A stretch of DNA of 21,414 nucleotides from an uncultured bacterium (GTDB lineage Bacteria; Actinomycetota; Actinomycetes; S36-B12): positions 1-21,414 of the forward strand of contig CAJBMR010000228.1 in assembly GCA_903954205.1 (NCBI GenBank). Direction: 5' to 3'. Made by a program: the position numbers and the translations under genes. Positions 7,383 to 14,295 of the stretch are shown here, piece by piece (within the stretch, counting starts at the first letter, position 1; the number at the start of each line of letters is the position of its first letter). The notes under the pieces were generated by a model. The model did not search any database and was not told the origin of the DNA. It saw nothing but the letters and a program-made list of their open reading frames with translations.

Positions 7383-7945
7383 GCGAGCAGGTCGACGAAA
7401 TCCTCCTCGAAGCAGAGGAGAAGATGGACAAGGCCGTCGAGGTTGCGCGCGAGGACTTCGGCACCATCCGCACCGGCCGCGCCAACCCGGGGATGTTCTC
7501 GAAGGTGATGGTCGACTACTACGGCACGCTGACTCCGGTCAACCAGCTGGCCTCCTTCGCGTCCCCCGAGGCGCGCATGATGATCGTCACGCCCTACGAC
7601 AAGGGCTCGCTCGCCGCGATCGAAAAGGCGATCCGCGATTCAGACCTGGGTGTCAATCCCACCAACGACGGCAACATCATCCGCGTGGTCCTGCCCTCGC
7701 TGACAGAGGAGCGGCGCAAGGAATACATCAAGGTCGCCCGGCAGAAGGCCGAGGATGCGCGCATCTCGGTGCGCAACATCCGCCGCCATGCCAAGGAGGC
7801 CATGGAGAAGATGGTCAAGGACCATGAGGTCGGCGAGGATGACGCCAAGCGCGGCGAGAAGCACCTCGAGGACGTGACACACAAGACCGTCGCCCATATC
7901 GACGAGATCCTCAAGCACAAGGAAGCCGAGCTCCTCGAGGTCTAG
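7379..7945 (+). CDS. frr: Ribosome recycling factor
   Basis: RRF splits post-termination ribosomes together with EF-G. The 188-aa protein has the standard two-domain layout: a three-helix bundle split by a beta domain. The family signatures are RTGRANPGMF (about 32-41), VDYYGTLTPVNQLASF (about 45-60), GNIIRVVLPSLTEERR (about 98-113) and ARISVRNIRRHAKEAM (about 127-142). The start is GTG with AAGGA at 7368-7372 and a six-base spacer. It overlaps the pyrH stop by 4 nt (GTGA), so translation is coupled. Only three bases separate it from cdsA. Confidence 0.97.
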   Translation: MSEQVDEILLEAEEKMDKAVEVAREDFGTIRTGRANPGMFSKVMVDYYGTLTPVNQLASFASPEARMMIVTPYDKGSLAAIEKAIRDSDLGVNPTNDGNIIRVVLPSLTEERRKEYIKVARQKAEDARISVRNIRRHAKEAMEKMVKDHEVGEDDAKRGEKHLEDVTHKTVAHIDEILKHKEAELLEV

Positions 7946-7948
7946 TCG

Positions 7949-8800
7949 ATGACCGACACCTCAGGCGCGCAGGACCCGGCGCCCACCCCCAGTCGCGCCG
8001 GGCGCAACCTGCCCGCGGCCATCGCGTCTGGAGTCGTGCTTGCCCTGCTCGTCGTCGTGAGCCTCGTCTGGGTGCCCTGGCTCTTCGGCATCCTCACTGC
8101 CGCGGCACTGTGCCTGGCCATCTATGAACTCACCACGGCCTTCGCGGGAGCCGGCATCCGAGTCGCGCGCACGCCCGTCTACGCCACGACTCTGATCGGA
8201 ATGGCGGCCGCCTACGTCTGGGGGACGGAGGCGCTCCTGGTGACGGTGGGCGCGGGCGTCGTCGCCGTACTCATATGGCGCATCCGTCGGGGCACCGATG
8301 GCTACCTCAGGGATGCCAGCGCGAGTGTCTTCCTCCTCGGCTACATCTCGCTCATGGGGGGCTTCGCGATGCTCATGCTCGCGGAGCCCGATGGCCCGTG
8401 GCGCATCGTGGTCTTCATCCTGCTCACCATCGGCAACGACATCGGCGGCTATGCCACGGGCGTGCTCTTCGGCCGCCATCCCATCGCTCCGCAGGTGAGC
8501 CCCAAGAAGTCATGGGAGGGGTTCGCGGGCTCACTCGTCGTGCAGTGCCTCATTGGCGTCGCGGCATTCATCTGGGTCTTCGATGCGCCGTGGTGGCAGG
8601 GTCTCATCATGGGTGCCGTGCTCACCGTCACGGCGACAGCCGGGGATTTTGTCGAGAGTGCGATCAAGCGCGACATCGGGGTCAAGGACATGGGGTCGTT
8701 CCTGCCGGGCCATGGCGGCATGATGGACCGCCTGGACTCGCTCGTCATCAACGCTTTCGCCGCCTGGGCGCTCTTTGCGCTCTTCCTCGGCCAGGGCTGA
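7949..8800 (+). CDS. cdsA: Phosphatidate cytidylyltransferase (CDP-diglyceride synthase)
   Basis: Integral membrane enzyme making CDP-diacylglycerol from phosphatidic acid and CTP, the precursor of all phospholipids. The 283-aa protein has a short polar N-terminus (1-20) and about seven hydrophobic segments (the first two at roughly 24-44 and 46-65). Conserved parts are NDIGGY (163-168), SPKKSWEG (184-191) and the C-terminal signature between residues 237 and 263, with SAIKRDIGVKDM and LPGHGGMMDRLDS. GAGG at 7937-7940 inside the end of frr serves as Shine-Dalgarno. It follows frr by three bases, the standard actinobacterial order. Confidence 0.96.
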   Translation: MTDTSGAQDPAPTPSRAGRNLPAAIASGVVLALLVVVSLVWVPWLFGILTAAALCLAIYELTTAFAGAGIRVARTPVYATTLIGMAAAYVWGTEALLVTVGAGVVAVLIWRIRRGTDGYLRDASASVFLLGYISLMGGFAMLMLAEPDGPWRIVVFILLTIGNDIGGYATGVLFGRHPIAPQVSPKKSWEGFAGSLVVQCLIGVAAFIWVFDAPWWQGLIMGAVLTVTATAGDFVESAIKRDIGVKDMGSFLPGHGGMMDRLDSLVINAFAAWALFALFLGQG

Positions 8801-8815
8801 TGTCACACTGGACCC

Positions 8816-9919
8816 ATGCCCGTTCCCGGTGAGCTGACCCTCGAGGCGCCCCGCAGGGGCAAGCCTCCGGCACATCTCGCAGACCTCGACATGGCTGGGC
8901 GTCGCGAGGCGATGCTCGCGCTAGGCCTGCCTGCCTTCCGCGCTGACCAGGCATCGCGCCACTACTTCGGCCGCCTCGCCACGGATCCGCAGGGCTGGAC
9001 CGACCTGAGCCCGGCGGATCGCGACACCCTGGCGCAGGCGCTTCTCCCGGATCTCCTCACTCCCGTGCGCGAGATGTCGTGCGACGACGGGGCAACGGTC
9101 AAGATGCTCTGGAAGTTGCACGATGGCTCGCGCGTGGAGTCCGTGCTCATGGGCTACCGCGACCGGGTGACCATATGCGTGTCCAGCCAGGCAGGCTGCG
9201 GCATGAACTGCCCCTTCTGTGCGACCGGGCAGGCGGGACTCACCCGCAACCTGTCGGCCGCGGAGATCGTGGAGCAGGTGATCGCGGGCTCGCGGCTCGT
9301 GCGCGACGGTGACTTCCCCGGCAGCCGCGACCGCGTGAGCAATGTCGTCTTCATGGGCATGGGGGAGCCCCTCGCCAACTACAAGGCGCTCATGGGCGCG
9401 ATCCATCGCATGGTCGATCCCGTGCCCGAAGGGCTCGGTATGTCGGCCCGTGGGATCACGGTGTCCACCGTGGGCCTGGTCCCTCGGATGCGCGAGCTCG
9501 CCACCGAAGGCCTGCCGCTGCGACTCGCCGTATCGCTGCATGCGCCAGATGACGAGCTTCGCGACACGCTCGTGCCCATCAACACGCGCTATCCGGTGTC
9601 CGAGGTCCTGGATGCGGCATGGCACTACGCCGACGTCACCCGGCGAAGGGTGAGCATCGAATACGCCCTCATCCGGGACGTCAACGATCAGCGCTGGAGG
9701 GCCGAATTGCTGGCCAAGCGCCTGCGCGGGCACCTCGTCCATGTCAACCTCATCCCGCTCAACCCCACGCCCGGATCCGCATGGACGGCGTCGGATCCCG
9801 ACGACGAGCGGGCCTTCGTCCGAGCGCTCGAGGAGGCGGGAGTTCCCGTGACCGTGCGCGATACCCGTGGTCGTGAGATCGACGGAGCGTGCGGGCAGTT
9901 GGCGGCCGCGACCCCCTGA
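8816..9919 (+). CDS. rlmN: Dual-specificity 23S rRNA / tRNA adenine C2-methyltransferase RlmN
   Basis: Radical-SAM enzyme methylating C2 of A2503 in 23S rRNA and of A37 in some tRNAs. The 367-aa protein has an N-terminal accessory domain (about 1-100) and the radical SAM barrel. The 4Fe-4S ligands are C128, C132 and C135 (GCGMNCPFCATG). C121 (ICVSSQ) and C359 (IDGACGQL) match the two catalytic cysteines of RlmN/Cfr. Other motifs are VVFMGMGEPLANY, RRVSIEYALIRDVND and VNLIPLNPT. There is no clear Shine-Dalgarno; CACACT (8804-8809) sits 6 nt before the ATG and could be a weak leaderless -10. It begins 15 nt after cdsA, so read-through is also likely. C359 and the RlmN-type C-terminus distinguish it from a partial match, and nothing in context suggests a Cfr resistance enzyme. 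Confidence 0.96.
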   Translation: MPVPGELTLEAPRRGKPPAHLADLDMAGRREAMLALGLPAFRADQASRHYFGRLATDPQGWTDLSPADRDTLAQALLPDLLTPVREMSCDDGATVKMLWKLHDGSRVESVLMGYRDRVTICVSSQAGCGMNCPFCATGQAGLTRNLSAAEIVEQVIAGSRLVRDGDFPGSRDRVSNVVFMGMGEPLANYKALMGAIHRMVDPVPEGLGMSARGITVSTVGLVPRMRELATEGLPLRLAVSLHAPDDELRDTLVPINTRYPVSEVLDAAWHYADVTRRRVSIEYALIRDVNDQRWRAELLAKRLRGHLVHVNLIPLNPTPGSAWTASDPDDERAFVRALEEAGVPVTVRDTRGREIDGACGQLAAATP

Positions 9920-9953
9920 GGCCAGGCGGGTCTCTCGCTCGGCCCACGGGGTC
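9910..9953 (+). terminator. Stem-loop at the rlmN stop codon
   Basis: GACCCC (9910-9915) can pair with GGGGTC (9948-9953), and inside it GGCC (9920-9923) with GGCC (9941-9944). The first arm overlaps the rlmN stop codon. No U-tract follows, so termination is uncertain. It lies where the conserved rpsB-rlmN block ends. Confidence 0.3.
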
Positions 9954-9974
9954 CTGGGAGACGATCCCGTGCGC

Positions 9975-9980
9975 TAGCGT
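9975..9980 (+). promoter_or_regulatory. -10 box of a probable leaderless promoter for the acyl-CoA ligase
   Basis: TAGCGT (9975-9980) matches TAnnnT and lies 7 nt before the ATG at 9988, the same geometry as pyrH. There is no Shine-Dalgarno in front of the ATG, consistent with a leaderless mRNA. I see no good -35. Confidence 0.5.
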
Positions 9981-9987
9981 CCGCATC

Positions 9988-11892
9988 ATGGCGCACGTAG
10001 GTGACCTGTCGGCCAATGCCGGTGAGGCCGCTCATACCCTCAGCCTGAGCGATCCCGAAGCCTTCTGGCGCGACGCCGCCTCCCTCATCGACTGGGTGAC
10101 CCCTCCCCAGCAGATCCTCGACGATTCTGCGGCGCCGCTGTATCGCTGGTACGTCGGCGGACAGCTCAACACCTGCGCTAATGCACTGGACCGACACGTC
10201 GTGGCGGGCCGAGGGGATCGGGTCGCGCTCATCCATGACAGCGCCTACACCGGTGACGTCACCACGTTGACCTACGCCGAGCTCCTCGACCGGGTGTCGC
10301 GCTTCGCCGGAGCCCTGCGTCGCCAGGGGGTGGAGCGTGGTGACCGCGTCATTATCTACCTGCCCATGGTGCCCGAGGCGCTCATCGCGATGCTGGCGTG
10401 CGCACGTCTGGGCGCTGTGCACTCGGTGGTCTTCGGAGGATTCGCACCGCCGGAGCTCGCCGCACGCATCGATGACGCCCTACCCAAGGCCATCATCACC
10501 GCGTCGTGCGGGATCGAGGGTGGGCGCGTCGTGCCCTATAAGCCCCTGGTCGACGAGGCGCGCCATCTCGCGACGCACAAGGCGGGTGCCTGCATCGTCA
10601 TGCAGCGACCTCAGCTCGAGGCAGACATGGGGGAGTCAGACATCGAGTGGGGGGACGCCCTCGCTGGCGCTGAGCCCGTCGACCCGGTCGCGGTCGAGGC
10701 GACGGATCCTCTCTACATCCTCTACACCTCGGGCACGACGGGGAAGCCGAAGGGCATCGTGCGCGACAACGGGGGGCACGCCGTGGCCATGGCGTGGAGC
10801 CTGCCGAATGTCTACGGCATCGGCCCAGATGATGTCTGGTGGGCCGCTTCGGATGTCGGCTGGGTGGTGGGCCACTCCTACATCGCGTACGCCCCACTCA
10901 TCACCGGATGTACGACCGTCATGTACGAGGGCAAGCCGGTCGGCACACCTGATGCCGGAGCCTTCTGGCGTGTCATCGAGGAGCACGGGGTCAACTCACT
11001 CTTCACGGCTCCCACAGCAATCCGTGCGATCAAGAAGGAGGATCCGCGCGGAGAGCACATGGCAAGCCGTGATCTCAGCAGTCTGCGGTGCCTCTTCCTT
11101 GCCGGAGAGCGACTCGATCCCGACACCTACGCGTGGTCGACCGAGCACCTGGGGATCCCCGTCGTGGACAACTGGTGGCAGACCGAGACGGGCTGGCCCA
11201 TCGCATCGAGCATGCGTGGATTGGATCCCCTGCCCCTCAAGGTGGGATCCCCCTCACGGCCGGTGCCCGGCTACGACGTGCGCGTCCTCGACGAGCACGG
11301 GCACCAGGTCGAGCCGCTCGCGGAAGGCAACATCGTGATCCGGTTGCCCCTGCCGCCCGGTGCGCTCCCGACTCTGTGGGGTGACGACGAGCGCTACATC
11401 TCGTCCTATCTGTCCGCCTTCCCCGGCTTCTACACCACCGGTGATGGCGGGCACGTCGATGAAGACGGTTATCTCTACGTCATGGGCCGCACCGACGACG
11501 TGATCAACGTCGCCGGCCACCGTCTCACCACCGGGTCCCTTGAAGCCGCCGTTGCTGGCCACCCCGCGGTCGCCGAGTGCGCCGTCATCGGAGTGCACGA
11601 TGAGATCAAAGGCCAGGTGCCCCGCGCGTTCGTCGTACTCAAGGCGGGAGCCGAGCCCGACCCGGAGGAGTTGCAGCACGAGATCATTGCCCTCGTGCGC
11701 GACACCGTGGGCCCTGTGGCGGCCCTACGCGACGTGCGCATCGTCCCCGGGCTGCCCAAGACGCGGTCGGGCAAGATCCTGCGCAGGTCCATGCGGGCGA
11801 TTGCCGATGGTCGCGACGAGCCGGTGCCGTCGACCATCGAGGACCCGCGTGTCCTGGAGGCGCTCGCGCCGCTGCTGCGAGGTGACGCGTGA
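9988..11892 (+). CDS. prpE: Propionyl-CoA synthetase-like acyl-CoA ligase (AMP-forming)
   Basis: Member of the acetyl/propionyl-CoA synthetase branch of the ANL superfamily: carboxylate + ATP + CoA to acyl-CoA + AMP + PPi. The 634-aa protein begins with the ACAS N-domain (SDPEAFWRDAASLIDW, 21-36). It has the VYxPMxPE-like YLPMVPEALIAMLACARLGA block (124-143) and FGGFAPPELAARIDDA (149-164). The adenylation P-loop is YTSGTTGKPKG (246-256), followed by the WAASDVGWVVGHSYI and NWWQTETGWP motifs. The A7/A8 hinge reads TTGDGG...GRTDDVINVAGHRL. The C-terminal catalytic lysine is about K596 (TRSGKILRR), the site regulated by acetylation in relatives. Overall pattern (IVRDNGGH, EGKPVGTPDAGAFWRV) is closer to PrpE/ACSS3 than to Acs, but substrate is inferred. 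The frame is open upstream into rlmN; the ATG at 9988 is chosen from family alignment and the -10 box. It overlaps the next gene by 4 nt. Confidence 0.88.
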   Translation: MAHVGDLSANAGEAAHTLSLSDPEAFWRDAASLIDWVTPPQQILDDSAAPLYRWYVGGQLNTCANALDRHVVAGRGDRVALIHDSAYTGDVTTLTYAELLDRVSRFAGALRRQGVERGDRVIIYLPMVPEALIAMLACARLGAVHSVVFGGFAPPELAARIDDALPKAIITASCGIEGGRVVPYKPLVDEARHLATHKAGACIVMQRPQLEADMGESDIEWGDALAGAEPVDPVAVEATDPLYILYTSGTTGKPKGIVRDNGGHAVAMAWSLPNVYGIGPDDVWWAASDVGWVVGHSYIAYAPLITGCTTVMYEGKPVGTPDAGAFWRVIEEHGVNSLFTAPTAIRAIKKEDPRGEHMASRDLSSLRCLFLAGERLDPDTYAWSTEHLGIPVVDNWWQTETGWPIASSMRGLDPLPLKVGSPSRPVPGYDVRVLDEHGHQVEPLAEGNIVIRLPLPPGALPTLWGDDERYISSYLSAFPGFYTTGDGGHVDEDGYLYVMGRTDDVINVAGHRLTTGSLEAAVAGHPAVAECAVIGVHDEIKGQVPRAFVVLKAGAEPDPEELQHEIIALVRDTVGPVAALRDVRIVPGLPKTRSGKILRRSMRAIADGRDEPVPSTIEDPRVLEALAPLLRGDA

Positions 11893-12989
11893 AGGGGCCG
11901 CTGGACGGCATTGTCGTGGCCGACTTCAGCCGCGTGCTCGCCGGTCCCTACGCCACCATGCTGCTCGCCGATCTTGGTGCTGAGGTCGTCAAGGTCGAGC
12001 GGCCCGGACACGGTGACGACACCCGTGCCTGGGGGCCGCCCTACACCGAGCAGGGTCAGTCCACCTACTTCGCCGGGGTGAATCGCAACAAGTCCACCCG
12101 AGCGATCGATCTGAGCTCGCCCGAGGGACGCGATGAGGCGCGCGATCTTGCCCTGGCTGCCGACGTCCTCGTGGAGAACTTCAAGCCGGGTGCACTGGAT
12201 CGCATGGTCTTGGGCTACGCCGAGCTAGCACGCCAGCACCCCGGCCTTGTCTACTGCTCGATCACGGGATTCGGTGCCGGTGCCGGTCGCGACCTGCCCG
12301 GCTACGACCTCCTCGTGCAGGCGATGGGTGGCCTGATGAGCATCACCGGCCCCGGCCCCGGCGAGCCCACGAAGGCGGGAGTGGCGCTGGTGGATGTGAT
12401 CACCGGCCTTCACGCGACCGTCGGGATCCTCGCTGCCCTGCACCACCGTGATACGACGGGCGAGGGTCAGCGTGTGGAGGTGAACCTGCTGTCGTCGCTG
12501 CTCTCCGCACTCGTCAATCAGGCTTCAGGCTACGTCGCTGCGGGCGTCGTACCCGGCATCCTTGGCAATGCTCACCCCTCCATCGCTCCCTACGACGTGT
12601 TCTCGACTGCTGACCGCCCCCTTGTCGTCGCCGTCGGCAACGACGGGCAGTTCGCGGCACTGGTGACCGAACTCGGCGCACCCGAGCTCGCAACCCATCC
12701 CGACTACGCCACCAACCCGGCCCGAGTGGCACATCGGGAAGAGCTCAAGGCACGTCTCGAGGTGCTGATGGCGCCATCCGGCGCCGATGAATGGCAACGA
12801 CGCATCACGCAGGCAGGGGTGCCGTGCGGGCCGATCAACGATCTGGCCCAGGCGTTCGCGCTCGCGTCCTCACTCGGCCTGCAGCCCATCGTGGAGGTGG
12901 ATGGCACCCCCACCGTGGCTCACCCGATCACCCTGAGCCAGTCGCCGGCGACGTATCGCAGCGGTCCGCCCGACCTGCCGTCCGACTAG
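11889..12989 (+). CDS. CaiB/BaiF family (class III) CoA-transferase, likely glutarate CoA-transferase
   Basis: Class III CoA-transferase, moving CoA between acyl groups through an aspartyl-CoA intermediate. The 366-aa length is normal. Motifs are the N-terminal LDGIVVADFSRVLAGPYA (5-22), LADLGAEVVKVERPG (26-40), NRNKSTRAIDL (65-75), ENFKPG (96-101) and GYDLLVQAMGG (138-148), with D140 the expected nucleophile (Asp169 of formyl-CoA transferase). The GTG start overlaps the ligase stop (GTGA), so the two are translationally coupled. The convergent neighbour is a glutaryl-CoA dehydrogenase, and relatives such as human SUGCT transfer CoA from succinyl-CoA to glutarate. That substrate is inferred from context; other dicarboxylates are possible. 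The stop codon lies in a CTAG shared with the neighbour's stop. Confidence 0.9.
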   Translation: MKGPLDGIVVADFSRVLAGPYATMLLADLGAEVVKVERPGHGDDTRAWGPPYTEQGQSTYFAGVNRNKSTRAIDLSSPEGRDEARDLALAADVLVENFKPGALDRMVLGYAELARQHPGLVYCSITGFGAGAGRDLPGYDLLVQAMGGLMSITGPGPGEPTKAGVALVDVITGLHATVGILAALHHRDTTGEGQRVEVNLLSSLLSALVNQASGYVAAGVVPGILGNAHPSIAPYDVFSTADRPLVVAVGNDGQFAALVTELGAPELATHPDYATNPARVAHREELKARLEVLMAPSGADEWQRRITQAGVPCGPINDLAQAFALASSLGLQPIVEVDGTPTVAHPITLSQSPATYRSGPPDLPSD

Positions 12990-14161
12990 CGGAAGGCGGG
13001 GATGCCCGTCAGTGCCTGGCCGATGATGAGCGTGTGCATCTCGTTGGTGCCCTCGTAGGTGAAGACCGACTCGAGGTTGTTCATGTGTCGGATCACCGGA
13101 TACTCGAGCGTGATGCCGTTGCCGCCGAGGATGGACCGGCACTCGCGGGCGATGGCGAGGGCTTCGCGGGCGTTGTTGAGCTTGCCGAGGCTCACCTGCT
13201 CGGGCGTGATCGCGTGCTCATCCTTGAGTCGACCGAGGTGAATCGCCAGCAGCATGCCCTTGCCGAGCTCGAGCGTCATGTCGGCGAACTTCTGCTGCGT
13301 CATCTGGTAGCCGGCGATCGGCTTGTCGAACTGCTCGCGGTCAATCGCGTAGCTCAGCGCCGTCTCCAGGCAGTCGCGTGCGGCCCCGAGCGTGCCGTAG
13401 GCGATGCCGAAGCGCGCCTCGTTGAGGCAGGCCAGCGGCCCCTTGAGTCCGCGTACGCCCGGAAGCATGGCCGATGCGGGGAGCCGGAGATTGTCGAAGA
13501 CGAGCTCGGCCGTGACCGAGGCGCGCAGCGACATCTTCTTGTGGATTTCACGGGCGGAGAAGCCGGGGGTGTCCGTGGGGACGACGAAGCCCCGGATGCC
13601 GTCGTCGGTCTGCGCCCACACGATCGCGACGTCGGCGACGGTGCCGTTGGTGATCCACATCTTGGAGCCGTTGAGCACCCAGTCGTCTGAGTCGCGCTTG
13701 GCCGCGGTGCGCATGCCAGAGGGATTGGATCCGAAGTCGGCCTCGGTGAGCCCGAAGCATCCGATGGCCTCGCCCTTGGCCATGCGCGGGAGCCACTCCT
13801 CCTTCTGCTCCTCCGAGCCGAAGGCGTGGATGGCGTACATCGCGAGCGATCCCTGCACGCTGACGAGCGAGCGGATCCCGGAGTCCCCAGCCTCGAGCTC
13901 CATGGCCGCCAGTCCGTAGGACACGGCGTTGGTGCCGGCGCAGCCGTAACCTTCGAGGTGCATACCGAGTACGCCGAGTTCGCCGAACTCGCGCGCGAGT
14001 TCCCGCGCCGGGATCGTGCCTGCTTCGAACCAGTCGGCAACCTCGGGCTTGATGCGGCGCTCCACGAAATCGCGGACGACGTCGCGGATTGCGCGCTCCT
14101 CCTCGGTGAGCATGCCGTCGATGGCGAAGAGCTCGAGGGGCAGGCGGGGCGTGCTACTCAC
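12986..14161 (-). CDS. gcdH: Glutaryl-CoA dehydrogenase
   Basis: FAD enzyme of the acyl-CoA dehydrogenase family that oxidises and decarboxylates glutaryl-CoA to crotonyl-CoA in lysine, tryptophan and glutarate breakdown. The 391-aa protein aligns along its length with GCDH. It has FGLTEADFGSNPSGM (136-150), KMWITNG, SLRASVT, GGNGITLEY and the C-terminal YEGTNEMHTLIIGQALTGI (369-387). E370 is the catalytic base, and R97 in SGIRS matches the arginine that binds the glutaryl carboxylate in human GCDH, which argues against a plain short-chain dehydrogenase. Start is GTG with GGAGGA at 14165-14170, three bases upstream. The 3' end overlaps convergent caiB-type gene by 4 nt. Electrons would go to ETF, not encoded here. 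Confidence 0.93.
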   Translation of the reverse strand: MSSTPRLPLELFAIDGMLTEEERAIRDVVRDFVERRIKPEVADWFEAGTIPARELAREFGELGVLGMHLEGYGCAGTNAVSYGLAAMELEAGDSGIRSLVSVQGSLAMYAIHAFGSEEQKEEWLPRMAKGEAIGCFGLTEADFGSNPSGMRTAAKRDSDDWVLNGSKMWITNGTVADVAIVWAQTDDGIRGFVVPTDTPGFSAREIHKKMSLRASVTAELVFDNLRLPASAMLPGVRGLKGPLACLNEARFGIAYGTLGAARDCLETALSYAIDREQFDKPIAGYQMTQQKFADMTLELGKGMLLAIHLGRLKDEHAITPEQVSLGKLNNAREALAIARECRSILGGNGITLEYPVIRHMNNLESVFTYEGTNEMHTLIIGQALTGIPAFR

Positions 14162-14295
14162 GGATCCTCCGAAGGTTCGTGCCGGACTTCCCGGTAGGGC
14201 CAGTATCCCTCAAGGCGGCGAGCCCGCCCCCCGGCCTCGCGGGGAATCCCAGGGTCAGGTCCCTCGAACCCGGGCCATAGGCGAGGATGTGCCCC

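Noticed and set aside
8816..9919. RlmN as a Cfr-type antibiotic resistance methyltransferase
   Set aside because: Position after cdsA, length and the C-terminal IDGACGQL context are those of housekeeping RlmN, with no mobile element nearby.
9889..9987. N-terminal extension of the acyl-CoA ligase into rlmN
   Set aside because: The extension translates rlmN codons out of frame. Family similarity starts after the ATG at 9988, which has a -10 box 7 nt upstream.
12791..13690. A 299-codon plus-strand open frame over gcdH
   Set aside because: Reads the opposite strand of an unambiguous glutaryl-CoA dehydrogenase; composition typical of antisense.
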